64,000 nucleotides of DNA from Hysterangium stoloniferum (GCA_015178975.1 WHVD01000089.1:248001-312000); one strand, 5' to 3'; shown: positions 29,767-43,039, numbered from the stretch's first letter. Translations and numbers: made by a program. The notes: generated by a model not told the origin, from the sequence alone.

Positions 29767-30154
29767 CTGTCAACCAGCTGTCACTTATGACAGCTGACAA
29801 GCCTACTGATGTATAACATATATAAGCTTGTAGTTAGTGACCTGAATAGTAACAACTTTCCTCAGACTTGTGTGTGTCACGTGTCACAGTAAGTCACAGG
29901 TCACATTTAACAGGTTATGGGCCCCGCGCTCTAAGCGCTCTAGTACTGTATAACGTTTTGCAAACTCGCTTCTTTTGAGTAAGTTTCAGCCTATACTTTA
30001 TATTCCCCTGCCAGGCCCAGCCTTATTGCTGTTGCTAGTAGGGAGGAACTTGTACGCCACTAAGGCTGAGTTTCCCTCGAGACTACCGTCTGGACCTCGA
30101 GTTAAATACCTTTTTTTCTCAACTTCTTTGCGAGTTTGCTGCGTCTATACTACA

Positions 30155-33100
30155 ATGCCATCTTCCATTCCCCAATTCCCTAAAGTCAATCAGACTAAAG
30201 GGAAGAAGGCAAACAGCACTCAAGAGACAATGTCTCAGGGCAATGCACCCACTGCATTTCTCAAATGTGTTTTCTGCTCCATGACCAACCATACTATGGA
30301 CAAGTGTCATCGCTTCATCAAGAAGCAGCAGGAAGCACAGGAGAGTGTCCTTACCAATCGTGCTAAAGGGAAGAAAAAGCCAAATAGGCCTCAGAAGACA
30401 ATGTCTCAGAACAATGTTGAATATACTGGAAATGCACTTGCTTTCTCCTCATCCGATTCCTCCACCCTGCAGAATGGTTCTGACTATGATTGGCTTGCTG
30501 ATACAGGTGCTAGTAGTCATATGACTCCTCATAGTCATTGGCTGCGTAACTACACACCATTATGTGTCCCAATCAAGTTAGCAGATCATACTGTTATCTA
30601 CTCTGCAGGAGTTGGTTCTGTGGTATTCAACCCAGTTATAAATGGAAGGAAATCGCGATCTGTGGAGCTTACAAGAGTTTTTGCATGTACCACAACTGCG
30701 CAGTAACCTATTGTCTTGTCTTTATCTCACAAGACACAAAGGACTACTCATACACATTGATCGAACAACCATGCATTTCAAACTCTCTGGCCAGACTTTG
30801 TTTACAGCCAGAGTTACTGCACAGAATGCAGGCATCCTAAATGGTGCCACTGCACCTATTATTGAGCAAGCTGGTGCTGCCTCCACTCTTCCCTTTGATA
30901 TCAATCTCTGGCATCGCCGTCTTGGACATCACAGCTATGCTGATGTCCAGAAGATGATCAGAGAAGGATTGGTGGTTGGCTTAAACCTTGACTCAAAGGA
31001 ACAACCTGATCCTATCTGTGAACCTTGCCTTGCTGGCAAAATGACTGCCAATCCATTTCCTACCTCACCAAGTCAATCTCAGACACCACTTGAGCTTATT
31101 CATAGTGATCTACATGGACCACTTCCTGTGCAAACAACTGAGGGTTATCACTACTGGATAACCTTCATTGATGATTGCACCAAGTTGCAAGCTGTTCTGT
31201 TCTTAAAACGGAAGAGTGATGCATTTGAAGCATTCAGGAGATACAAAGCTTATGCTGAGAATCTTCTGGGTTGCAAGGTCAAAGCTCTGCAGGATGACAA
31301 AGGGGGTGAATACATGTCAAATGCTTTCATCAAGTTTACAGATGAATGTGGAATAGCACGCCGTCATACTACTCGCAATCGCCCTCAACAGAATGGAGTT
31401 GCAGAACGAGCCAATCGTACCTTGGCTGATCATGTCACTGCCATGATGCATGAAGCGCGTATGCCTGCCTCATTCTGGAATCATGCTGTGGCATCTTATG
31501 TCTATGTATGGAATCGTCTGCCTACTGCACCATTGCCTAAAACTACACCCTATGAGCAATGGTACAAACAGAAACCAGATGTGAGCAACTTGCGAGTGTG
31601 GGGGTGTACTGCCTATGTTTACATTCAAAAGGACAAAAGGAAGTCACTTCAGTCACACATGGAGAAATGCCTCTTTCTAGGCTATCCTGTGGGATACAAA
31701 GGTTGGCAATTCTACAACCCTGTTACAAAGAAGTTTATCATCTCTGAACGGGCTGTATTTGATGAACGCCACTTTCCTGGTCTATCTACTACTGGACCAA
31801 TGCCTAATATTAGGCTTTTCCCAAATATACCAAACTCTGACATTCCTTTATTTGTGCCAGAAGTAGAGGGGGATAATGATATTTCTGTCCCTCCTACTCA
31901 TATTCCTGCACCTCCTGCTTATATTCCTGCACCTCCTGTTCAGATTCCTGCACCTCCTGCTCAGATTCCTGCACTTCCTGAACCCATTCAACTACCTCCT
32001 CCACCTGCACCAGAACCACAGCTTCGTCGCTCTCAGCGTGTTCCAAAGCAACCTGGTGAATGGTGGAAGGTACAACCAGCTCCAGCTCTAGCTGAAGATG
32101 ATGATGAGGACATTGATTATGAGGAAGTACAGTTTGTTGGAACAGCTTCAACTGCTGATCCACAAAACTACAAGCAGGCTATGAAAGGTGATGATGCAGA
32201 TAAATGGCAAGAGGCTATAAATGCAGAGTACAATACACTGGTAGAAAACAAGACATGGGAACTTGTTGACCTCCCAGTTGGTGCAAAGGCAATTGGTTCG
32301 GGTTGGGTGTTTAAAGTCATACACAATGCAGATGGCACCATTGAGCGTTATAAAGCTCGTCTTGTTGCCAAAGGATACTCACAACGTCCTGGCATTGACT
32401 ACAATGAAGTGTTTGCACCTACTTTTAGACCTGCCACTCTGCGTTTGATTCTGGCCCTAGCTGCCATTGAAGACATGGACTTGCGCTCTGTTGACATTTC
32501 TGCTGCTTTCACCCATGGTGACCTTGATGAGACAATCTATATGAGACAACCTGAAGGCTTCCATCAAGGAGGTCCTAATAAGGTTCTCAGACTCTTGAAA
32601 TCACTTTATGGTCTCAAGCAGGGATCTCGTCAATGGAACATCAAGTTACATGGTGCACTTACTGAAATGGAGTTCAAACGAATTGAATCTGATACCTCTG
32701 TTTACATTTATTCAAATGGAGAGGTCAAGATCTTTGTACCCATTTACATTGATGATATTACATTTGCATCCAAGTCCACTCTTGCCATTGACAAAGCTGT
32801 CAAGCAATTGTCCCTGCATTTCAAATGCCGTGATCTTGGATCCACTGTTTATTTACTTGGTGTGGGAGTTAGCAGAGATCGCTCTAAGCGACTCCTTACT
32901 CTTGATCAGCGACAGTTTATTCTCAACATGCTTGAGCGTTATAAAATGTCTGATTGTCATCCAGTTCTCACACCTATGACACCTGGTACATCTCTTTCCA
33001 AAGAAATGGGTCCTGAGAATGCTGCAGAGGTGGATTTCATGCGTAGTGTTCCTTATCTCAGTGCTGTTGGGTCTTTACAATACCTGGCTACTATGACCCG

Positions 33101-33716
33101 TCCAGATATTGCTTATACTGTGTCCTACTTGGCACGTTTTAATGGCAATCCTGGACCAAAGCATTGGACAGCAGTGAAGCACTTGTTCAGATACCTAAAA
33201 GGTACACTGGAATACAAGTTGCATTACTCTGGTAAATGTGGCTCTGAATTATTCACCACATACACTGATGCTGCTCATGGTGATTGCATTGATTCTGGAA
33301 GATCCACTGGTGGTTATGTAACTATGATGGCTGGAGGTGCTATTGGCTGGAGTAGTAAACTACAAAGTATTGTCACACTTTCTACAACTGAAGCAGAATT
33401 TGTCTCTGCTGTAGAAGCTGGCAAGGAGATTGCCTGGATGCGGCAAATCCTAGGTGAATTTGGCTACCAAGTTGATCAACCCTCCACTCTACACATTGAC
33501 AACCAGTCTGCCATCAGTGTTGCTAAGAACCCTGAGCATCATGGAAGGATGAAACATCTTGACCTGCGCTACTATTGGCTTAGGGATGCTGTAAATGCCA
33601 AGTGTATTGCTCCTTCCTATATTCCTACTGCAGAACAAATTGCAGATATTCTAACCAAGCCTCTATCTACTCCCAAGGTTCAATTTTGCCGCGATGGAAT
33701 GGGTATAAGGACTTAG
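30155..33716 (+). pseudogene. Copia-1 polyprotein, gag-deleted, one-base frameshift (unit 3)
   Basis: The copy matches units 1 and 2 except for one extra T in a run at about 30,676-30,681 (GAGTTTTTGC against GAGTTTTGC). The frame from 30,155 therefore ends at 30,706, just after the protease, and a second frame covers integrase, RT and RNase H to 33,716. If real, the copy makes no integrase or RT as a fusion. If it is a homopolymer sequencing error, the gene is intact like its neighbours. Confidence 0.88.
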
Positions 33717-33817
33717 TTTCTTGTTTTCTTTCTTACTCTCTGTAGTTTAGCAAAGTCTCTCTCTCTCTCTCTCTCTCTGTTTCTTTTTCTTTGGAGACAT
33801 GTGAGATCAGGGGGGTC

Positions 33818-34166
33818 TGTTAAAACTGCCTCCACTGTCTCCAAAACCTTCTGGAACCTTCTAGAACCTTCTAGAAGCTTCCAGCATGTTCCAGGGTATT
33901 CCCAGTTCATTTCCCATGACAGCTGTCAATCAGCTGTCACTTTGTATTCCAGCTGTCAATCAGCTGTCAGTTTCCATTCAAGCTGTCAATCAGCTGTCAC
34001 TTATGACAGCTGTCAACCAGCTGTCAACCAGCTGTCACTTATGACAGCTGACAAGCCTACTGATGTATAACATATATAAGCTTGTAGTTAGTGACCTGAA
34101 TAGTAACAACTTTCCTCAGACTTGTGTGTGTCACGTGTCACAGTAAGTCACAGGTCACATTTAACA
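33818..34166 (+). repeat. Copia-1 3' LTR (unit 3)
   Basis: Same 349-bp LTR, followed by the CTACT TSD copy and the LTR C half (34,172-34,415). Confidence 0.9.
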
Positions 34167-34420
34167 CTACTACGAGCGGTGATCAGGGTAACGTGTCAGC
34201 TACTACATAAGTAGCAATATCTGAACTACTAAACACTTCTGGCCTCGAACTGTAATAGTCAAGGCCTCCACTCGAACCATCGCACTTGTTGACTCCTTCA
34301 TCATCTTGTGCTCTTTCTCTCACTTTCTCTTATATTGCACCGAATAGGTCAATATCCTCCTCTTCTACTCATTTCTTCGTATATAGAACGGTCTGAACTT
34401 CTACCACTCTTCACACTTAT

Positions 34421-35177
34421 GCTAATAACCTGCAAGAAGCTCTGATTAACGCTTGGGTCCAAACACACTGGGAACGTTATAGGTTCCAGAAACCACGTGT
34501 AATGTTAGCAGAGGGTCAGGAAGTGGATTTTAGAGTCACCGACGACTTCTCTTCACCTAACCAGGTTCTCGTTAGTAAGACTAATGAGAGAGGCTCGACG
34601 AGAAGGATCGTCCTGTTAATGGCATAGAAAAGAATTGACCCAGCCTGGGATTGAACCAAGGACCTCCTGGCTTTATATGCAGGTGCTCTTAACCACTGAG
34701 CTACTGGACCTATAGTCTAGTATTATATGATGGATTATATATACATATATATAAGGACTTATGATGCCAACTTGTGCTCTTATAACAGCTTATATAACTG
34801 ATGGCAAACCTGGGTCTTATAACAGTCTGTCACATATAGATATTGTATTTTCCCATTTCTAACACGTCCCTGACATCGCTAATCTAACACAGGGAAAGCG
34901 TCACGGAAAAATGTTCTTCGAGAAGAGTAACAAGAGGAGCTCAGTCAAACCCACCAAGGAATGTTGGATATGCGGAAGTCTGGAGCATTTCAAGATAGAT
35001 TGCCCCCACGCTGGCAAAATGTCTCATTATGTCTCTATCAACAAATGCTCTGCACAGGATATGTCGGAGGAAGCTGAGGAGCAAAGGTTATATGAAGCGG
35101 TTCATGGACTATCTATACAAGGACAAGTAAATAGCTCTGATGACGAATTGACTTTTGTTTCCATTTATACACCCTGA
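34421..35177 (+). pseudogene. Gypsy-1 gag C-terminus with CCHC knuckle
   Basis: The capsid-like segment (34,421-34,613) is split by a solo TRIM and continues at 34,870. CWICGSLEHFKIDC is a CX2CX4HX4C zinc knuckle for RNA packaging. The frame ends with a TGA at 35,175, but the same frame continues into the protease region, so Gag and Pol were one frame before this change. Confidence 0.85.
34614..34864 (-). mobile_element. Solo TRIM LTR closing the tandem array
   Basis: A single 251-bp LTR starting TGTTAATGG with a perfect CGTCC TSD (34,609-34,613 and 34,865-34,869). tRNA-like block at 34,710-34,636. It is the parental right-hand partner of the crossover that made the tandem units. Confidence 0.9.
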
Positions 35178-36398
35178 GTCGGAGACGCATTAGTAAGGGA
35201 GGAAAATCGAACGACTAGTGAAGCTCTTCTGTCTGAAGTTTATGTATCCATACTTGCCGCAGATTTCTTCGAAAAGGGAGACCGATTGAGTGCTCATCGG
35301 CAGGACCTTGAAGGCCTGACCGAGAAGTACGGGCAGACTGGAGATTCTTACGAACAAATCAGCTCAAACTTGCTCTGTTCGCCTGGAACTGACGTTGACA
35401 CATTCCCATTTGATCCTGGAAACCCCCCTGACTTACTACTGTACGAGGACTCAGATTTGGAGGACAGCGACAATGACACGGTATTGGATTCCCCTTCGAA
35501 GCATATTCCTTGTCGAAGTGAGCACAGGAAAGTAATCTTGTCCCTGTGCAAGGAAAGTAAGAGGCCTAGAATCCAATACCCTCATCCCAGTCGACTGATG
35601 AAGGAGGACACTACGATCCTTTATCGAAAACGGGATCCTCCCAGTGGTTACTCTAGCATAGGAGTTGCAGCGCTCCATGTTTTCGGTCATGTAGGAACTC
35701 CCGATTCACCCGAACGTGTTAAAGTTCGAATGGACATGGGAGCGGATCTTTCCCTTATATCGGAGGAATTCTACAAGGGGCTGCAGGGCATATATAAGTT
35801 GAAACAAGGACTCAAGTTGCATCTAATCCAGCTCACGGGTAACGCTAAGGTTATCGGATATGGTAATATTGCTATTCACCTGGAGGACGACAGCGGAACG
35901 TTACTGAAGTTCGCGGCGGAAACTTATGTCGTTCGAGGAATGACGGTGCCAATTCTTTTAGGAGAGGATTTCCATATTAATTACGAAATCGGTACTCTAA
36001 GAGATCAGCCGTTGGGATCTAGACTTATTCTCCCGGGACGGCAGGGTTTTATTCCAGCCAGTTCTTCTAAGGAACCTCAACCTTTGACCTTCACCGTCAA
36101 TAAGGCCCCTTTCGGGAAGCACGAGAAGGAGCAACTCAAGCTCACCTCTCTCCCCGATAAAGGCGTGCATACTGAAAGAGTCGCGCGAGCCTTGGAGGAT
36201 TGCACTATCGATCCAGAGTCAGCCAGACTAGTGCCTATCTTTGTTGAAGATCTAAAGGGCGAGGAATGGATTGTTAAAGGAATTGTATTGCAGAATGAGG
36301 ACAGTTCGATATTAGCCATACCAATCACGGCAATTTCAAGGAATAGTGCAGCAGTACCCTTAGCCAATCCATCGCTAACCCCTAAGACTATCCGATGA
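35178..36398 (+). pseudogene. Gypsy-1 protease region
   Basis: The frame continues from gag through an acidic linker to a retropepsin-like fold: the active site reads MDMGADLSLIS near 35,730 where DTG or DSG is expected, followed by VPILLGEDF near 35,950. ATG for the expected ACG in the active site is a CpG-to-TpG type change. A TGA at 36,396 separates it from RT in the same frame. The protease would have cut Gag-Pol; with Met at this position it is likely dead. Confidence 0.8.
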
Positions 36399-38350
36399 GG
36401 GGAGACAATAGGGATAATTCATGACCCCGCTCGTTGGGCTCACAAGCCCAGATCACTTGAGAAGAAAGGTTTAATGGCAGCAGGCGTGACCAAGATCGCA
36501 CACCTTATTGAAAGTCTCTCTCAACTTGAGGAGGACCATCAATTCACCTCAGAGAGGCCTAAGCCACCTGTTGAACCAGAGATTGCGGACGATTTCGAAC
36601 CGCCTGGTCCTAAGACGGCTGCAGTGGCTGATAATGAGATATTTGCCTCAGAGGATCTTCACAAGCTAGTCAACTTGGGACCAGATATACCAATGGAGGT
36701 CCTGCCACGTCTCAGGTCAGTTTTGACTGAGAACGTTAAGGCTTTCAGAGTCGACGGACGGTTAGGGCAAGTGGAATGTAGAGTCCCTGTCCCCTTGAAA
36801 GAGGGTGCCCAGCCCATATCCATGCCTATGTTCCCTTCGTCCCCTGCCAATAGGAGAGTTATAGATGAGCAAATGGATACCTGGTTCGAACAGGGTGTCA
36901 TTGAGCCATCTAAAAGCCCCTGGGGGGCGCCAGCCTTTGTAGTATATCGCAATGGTAAACCGCAGGTGGTCATTGACTATCGGAAACTTAATCATCTCAC
37001 TGTTCCGGATAAATTCCCTTTACCATGTCAATCGGAGATCATGCAAGCGCTGTCGGGATCAAATGTTCTTTCTTCTTTCGACGCGCTAGCTGGGTTTACT
37101 CAATTAGAAATGTTGGAGGACGACAAGCCCAAAACAGCCTTTAGATCTCATAGAGGGCTGTGGCAATTTAAAAGGATGCCGTTCGGGCTCAGAAATGGCC
37201 CCTCCACATTTCAGTGCGTCATGCAAACAGTCTTAGCACCCTACTTGTGGATTTTTTGTCTAGTCTACATCGATGACATAGTCATATTCTCTAAGAACTG
37301 GGATGATCATTTGCTCCACCTGAATCAGGTGCTTGGCACTATCACTTTGGCCGGTATCACTCTCTCTCCCAAGAAATGTTTTATCGGATATAATTCGATC
37401 TTGTTGTTGGGTCATAAAGTATCCAGGTTGGGTTTTTCAACCCATCAAGAGAAATTTCGCGCTATATTGGAACTGGCCCCACCCACTAAGGTCTCTGAAC
37501 TACAACGGTTCCTTGGAATGGTCCTTTACTTTTCGGCGTATATACCATTCTATTCATGAATGGTGTCCCCTTTATTCTCGCTCCTAAAAAAGGGAACACC
37601 CTGGACGTGGACTGCTGCTGAACACGTCCGAGCTTATGAGGATGTTAAAACTGCACTAGGATCAGCACCAGTGCTGGGACATCCAGTTAGTGGAATGCCC
37701 TATCGATTGTATACGGACACTTCGGATTTTGCCTTAGGTTGTTGTCTCCAACAAGTCCAGAAGATGGCTTTAGGAGACTTGATGGACACTAAAATCTATG
37801 CCCAAGCCAAGTTAGCTTTTGACCATGCGCAGGATGTGCCATCCTTTGTTCATCGGTACAAAACTAAACAGCCCGAGATTGAGTGGTTGGATTCATGGAG
37901 ACCCACTTTTGAGGCGACCGAAGTTACCGTTGAATGAGTCATTGCATACTGGAGTCACACGCTGAAAAGCGCTGAACGTAACTATTCTACCACTGAATGG
38001 GAAGCGTTAGCAGCAAAGGAGGGACTAGTCCACTTCCAACCCTTTATTGAAGGTGAACACGTTCTACTCATTACGGACCATGCAGCTCTGCAATGGGCTA
38101 GATCGTACGAGAACACTAATCGTCGACTAGCCGCATGGGGGGCGATATACGCTGCATTCCCAGGTCTCAAAATTTTACATTGAGCAGGAAGAGTTCACAG
38201 TAATGTGGACCCATTATCCAGACTCCCTCGGGTACCAGCCTTCGTGAGCCCTATTAGAGATGATTTACAAGCTATCACCTCAACCTCGATGGACAGAAGC
38301 ACTGAGGAAAAACTATGGAAGGACAAACCTGCTAAGAAGGCGGTCTTCTC
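36399..38350 (+). pseudogene. Gypsy-1 RT and RNase H
   Basis: The RT runs from WFEQGVIEPSKSPWGAP through VVIDYRKLN, FDALAGFTQLEM, PFGLRNGPSTFQ and YIDDIVIFS (about 37,270). RNase H starts at LYTDTSDFALGC and reaches DHAALQWARS, then DPLSRL near 38,220. In-frame TGA codons lie at 37,557 (TGG Trp in the copy near 4045), 37,935 and about 38,180. The frame is otherwise continuous from gag. It ends where Copia-1 is inserted at 38,351. Inactive copy. Confidence 0.9.
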
Positions 38351-38450
38351 TGTTAAAAGTGACCTGTGACTTACTGTGACACGTGACACACACAAGTCTG
38401 AGGAAAGTTGTTACTATTCAGGTCACTAACTACAAGCTTATATATGTTAT

Positions 38451-39028
38451 TGTTAGAAATGGGAAAATACAATATCTATATGTGACAGACTGTTATAAGA
38501 CCCAGGTTTGCCATCAGTTATATAAGCTGTTATAAGAGCACAAGTTGGCATCATAAGTCCTTATATATATATATGTATATATAATCCATCATATAATACT
38601 AGACTATAGGTCCAGTAGCTCAGTGGTTAAGAGCACCTGCATATAAAGCCAGGAGGTCCTTGGTTCAATCCCAGGCTGGGTCAATTCTTTTCTATGCCTT
38701 TAACAGGTTATGGGCCCCGTGAGCTTGGTGCGCTGCATAGGGTATAGACTAGATATTGATTTCAGGGGAAGTGTTAGAAATGGGAAAATACAATATCTAT
38801 ATGTGACAGACTGTTATAAGACCCAGGTTTGCCATCAGTTATATAAGCTGTTATAAGAGCACAAGTTGGCATCATAAGTCCTTATATATATATATATGTA
38901 TATATAATCCATCATATAATACTAGACTATAGGTCCAGTAGCTCAGTGGTTAAGAGCACCTGCATATAAAGCCAGGAGGTCCTTGGTTCAATCCCAGGCT
39001 GGGTCAATTCTTTTCTATGCCTTTAACA
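38451..39028 (+). mobile_element. Complete TRIM in Copia-1 LTR
   Basis: LTRs 38,451-38,705 and 38,772-39,028, slightly longer than elsewhere because of extra TA repeats. TSD GTTAT on both sides. tRNA-like blocks at 38,609-38,683 and 38,932-39,006. Confidence 0.9.
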
Positions 39029-39349
39029 GTTATACATCAGTAGGCTTGTCAGCTGTCATAAGTGACAGCTGGTTGACAGCTGGTTGACAGCTGTCATAAG
39101 TGACAGCTGATTGACAGCTTGAATGGAAACTGACAGCTGATTGACAGCTGTCATGGGAAATGAACTGGGAATACCCTGGAACATGCTGGAAGCTTCTAGA
39201 AGGTTCTAGAAGGTTCCAGAAGGTTTTGGAGACAGTGGAGGCAGTTTTAACAGACCCCCCTGATCTCACATGTCTCCAAAGAAAAAGAAACAGAGAGAGA
39301 GAGAGAGAGACTTTGCTAAACTACAGAGAGTAAGAAAGAAAACAAGAAA

Positions 39350-42300
39350 CTAAGTCCTTATACCCATTCCATCGCGGCAAAATTGAACCTTGGGAGTAGA
39401 TAGAGGCTTGGTTAGAATATCTGCAATTTGTTCTGCAGTAGGAATATAGGAAGGAGCAATACACTTGGCATTTACAGCATCCCTAAGCCAATAGTAGCGC
39501 AGGTCAAGATGTTTCATCCTTCCATGATGCTCAGGATTCTTAGCAACACTGATGGCAGACTGGTTGTCAATGTGTAGAGTGGAGGGTTGATCAACTTGGT
39601 AGCCAAATTCACCTAGGATTTGCCGCATCCAGGCAATCTCCTTGCCAGCTTCTACAGCAGAGACAAATTCTGCTTCAGTTGTAGAAAGTGTGACAATACT
39701 TTGCAGTTTACTACTCCAGCCAATAGCACCTCCAGCCATCATAGTGACATAACCACCAGTGGATCTTCCAGAATCAATGCAATCACCATGAGCAGCATCA
39801 GTGTATGTGGTGAATAGTTCAGAGCCACATTTACCAGAGTAATGCAACTTGTAATCCAGTGTACCTTTTAGGTATCTGAACAAGTGCTTCACTGCTGTCC
39901 AATGCTTTGGTCCAGGATTGCCATTAAAACGTGCCAAGTAGGACACAGTATAAGCAATATCTGGACGGGTCATAGTAGCCAGGTATTGTAAAGACCCAAC
40001 AGCACTGAGATAAGGAACACTATGCATGAAATCCACCTCTGCAGCATTCTCAGGACCCATTTCTTTGGAAAGAGATGTACCAGGTGTCATAGGTGTGAGA
40101 ACTGGATGACAGTCAGACATGTTATAACGCTCAAGCATGTTGAGAATAAACTGTCGCTGATCAAGAGTAAGGAGACACTTAGAGCGATCTCTGCCAACTC
40201 CCACACCAAGTAAATAAACAGTGGGTCCAAGATCACGGCATTTGAAATGCAGGGACAATTGCTTGACAGCTTTGTCAATGGCAAGAGTGGACTTGGATGC
40301 AAATGTAATATCATCAATGTAAATGGGTACAAAGATCTTCACCTCTCCATTTGAATAAATGTAAACAGAGGTATCAGATTCAATTCGTTTGAACTCCATT
40401 TCAGTAAGTGCACCATGTAATTTGATGTTCCATTGACGAGATCCCTGCTTGAGACCATAAAGTGATTTCAAGAGTCTGAGAACCTTATTAGGACCTCCTT
40501 GATGGAAGCCTTCAGGTTGTCTCATATAGATTGTCTCATCAAGGTCACCATGGGTGAAAGCAGCAGAAATGTCAACAGAGCGCAAGTCCATGTCTTCAAT
40601 GGCAGCTAGGGCCAGAATCAAACGCAGAGTGGCAGGTCTAAAAGTAGGTGCAAACACTTCATTGTAGTCAATGCCAGGACGTTGTGAGTATCCTTTGGCA
40701 ACAAGACGAGCTTTATAACGCTCAATGGTGCCATCTGCATTGTGTTTGACTTTAAACACCCAACCCGAACCAATTGCCTTTGCACCAACTGGGAGATCAA
40801 CAAGTTCCCATGTCTTGTTTTCTACCAGTGTATTGTACTCTGCATAGATAGCTTCTTGCCATTTATCTGCATCATCACCTTTCATAGCCTGCTTGTAGTT
40901 TTGTGGATCAGCAGTTGAAGCTGTTCCAACAAACTGTACTTCCTCATAATCAATGTCCTCATCATCATCCTCAGCTAGAGCTGGAGCTGGTTGTACTTTC
41001 CACCATTCACCCGGTTGCTTTGAAACACGCTGAGAGCGACGAAGTGGTGGTTCTGGTGCAGGTGGAGGAGGCAGTTGAATGGGTTCTTCAACTCCAGGAG
41101 GAGGCAAAGGTGGTTCAGGAAGTGCAGGAACATGAGCAGGAGGTATAGGAATATGAGCAGGAGGTGCAGGAATATGAGTAAGAGGAACAGAAATATGATT
41201 ATCCCCCTGTACTTCTGGCACAAATGAAGAAATGTCAGAGTGTGGTGTATTTGGGACAAGCCTGATATTAGGCATTGGTCCAGTAGTAGATAGACCAGGA
41301 AAGTGGCGTTCATCAAATACAGCCCGTTCAGAGATGATAAACTTCTTTGTAACAGGGTTGTAGAATTGCCAACCTTTGTATCCCACAGGATAGCCTAGAA
41401 AGAGGCATTTCTCCATGTGTGACTGAAGTGACTTCCTTTTGTCCTTTTGAATGTAAACATAGGCAGTACACCCCCACACTCGCAAGTTGCTCACATCTGG
41501 TTTCTGCTTGTACCATTGCTCGTAGGGTGTAGTTTTAGGCAATGGTGCAGTAGGCAGACGATTCCATACATAAACATAAGATGTCACAGCATGGTTCCAG
41601 AAAGAAGCAGGGATACGCGCCTCATGCATCATGGCAGTGACATGATCAGCCATAGTGCGATTGGCTCTTTCTGCAACTCCATTCTGTTGAGGGCGATTGC
41701 GAGTAGTATGGCGGCGTACTATTCCACATTCATCTGTAAACTTGATAAAGGCATTTGACATATACTCCTCCCCTTTGTCATCCTGCAGAGCTTTGACCTT
41801 GCAACCCAGAAGATTCTCAGCATAAGCTTTGTATCTCCTGAATGCTTCAAATGCATCACTCTTCCGTTTCAAGAACAGAACAGCTCGCAACTTGGTGCAA
41901 TCATCAATAAAGGTTATCCAGTAGTGATAACCCTCAGTTGTTTGCACAGGAAGTGGTCCATGTAGATCACTATGAATAAGTTCAAGTGGTGTCTGAGAAT
42001 GACTTGGTGAGATAGGGAATGGACTAGCAGTCATTTTGCCAGCAAGGCAAGGTTCACAGATGGGATCAGGCTGTTCCTTTGAGTCAAGGTTTAAGCCAAC
42101 CACCAATCCTTCTCTGATCATCTTCTGGACATCAGCATAGCTGTGGTGTCCAAGACGGTGATGCCAGAGATTGATATCAAAGGGAAGGGTGGAGACAGCA
42201 CCAGCTTGCTCAATAATAGCTGCAGTGGCACCATTGAGGATACCTGCATTCTGTGCAGTAACTCTGGCTGTAAACATAGTCTGGCCAGAGAGTTTGAAAT

Positions 42301-43039
42301 GCATTGTTGTTCGATCAATGTGTATGAGTAGTCCTTTGTGCCTTGTGAGATAAAGACAAGACAGTAGGTTACTGCGCAGTTGTGGTACATGCAAAACTCT
42401 TGTAAGCTCCACAGATCGCGATTTCCTTCCATTTATAACTGGGTTGAATACCACAGAACCAACTCCTGCAGAGTAGATAACAATATGATCTGCTAACTTG
42501 ATTGGGACACATAATGGTGTGTAGTTACGCAGCCAATGACTATGAGGAGTCATATGACTACTAGCACCTGTATCAGCAAGCCAATCATAGTCAGAACCAT
42601 TCTGCAGGGTGGAGGAATCGGATGAGGAGAAAGCAAGTGCATTTCCACTATATTCAACATTGTTCTGAGACATTGTCTTCTGAGGCCTATTTGGCTTTTT
42701 CTTCCCTTTAGCACGATTGGTAAGGACACTCTCCTGTGCTTCCTGCTGCTTCTTGATGAAGTGATGACACTTGTCCATAGTATGGTTGGTCATAGAGCAG
42801 AAAGTACATTTGAGAAATGCAGTGGATGCATTGCCCTTTACAGTAAGTGCAGATGCAACTGCAGGAGCTTGTGAAGCCCGATGACGGCGTTGTGACTCTT
42901 CTGTGACAAAAGCTTGTTGGATAGTAGCCTTGTCCAGCTTGTCCATCAGAAGGAGAGAAGAGGCAAAGTTGTCAAACTGCTCAGGAAGTGCCCTGATCAT
43001 TGCCATTGATGCAAGTTCCTCATCAAGTTTGGCAAGATC
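39350..43039 (-). pseudogene. Copia-1 polyprotein A, 5' truncated
   Basis: Reading from 43,039, the frame begins within Gag (LAKLDEELASM) and stays open for about 1,230 codons to the stop at 39,350. It keeps part of Gag, the zinc knuckle, ADTGASSHM, the integrase triad, YIDD and RNase H. This is the long-gag type, like 7087-8350. The N-terminus is cut off by the next Copia-1 LTR; the open frame reaches a few codons into that LTR but that is chance. Confidence 0.9.

Larger units (their letters stand above)
18371..34864 (+). repeat. Triple tandem repeat of a 5,414-bp unit
   Basis: Units are 18,371-23,784, 23,785-29,198 and 29,199-34,613 (5,414, 5,414 and 5,415 bp), closed by a solo TRIM LTR at 34,614-34,864. 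Each unit carries TRIM, the end of the Copia-1 5' LTR, the polyprotein gene, the 3' LTR, half of LTR C and a piece of Gypsy gag. I noticed only two differences: T against C near 22,435, and one extra T near 30,680. Junction TRIM LTRs start like the right-hand TRIM (TGTTAATGG) and continue like the left-hand one. Confidence 0.9.
38351..43039 (-). mobile_element. Copia-1 element A (minus strand), 3' part
   Basis: The 3' LTR is 39,252-38,351 including a nested TRIM, with the polypurine tract at 39,266-39,253. The gene runs from 43,039 down to 39,350. It is inserted in Gypsy-1 pol after TTCTC. Its 5' end is replaced by a second Copia-1 at 43,040. Confidence 0.85.

Noticed and set aside
35175-38182. 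TGA recoding or selenocysteine in Gypsy pol
   Set aside because: Related copies have CGA or TGG at several of these codons, other lesions are present (frameshift, TAG in the chromodomain), and no recoding signal was seen; mutation explains it.
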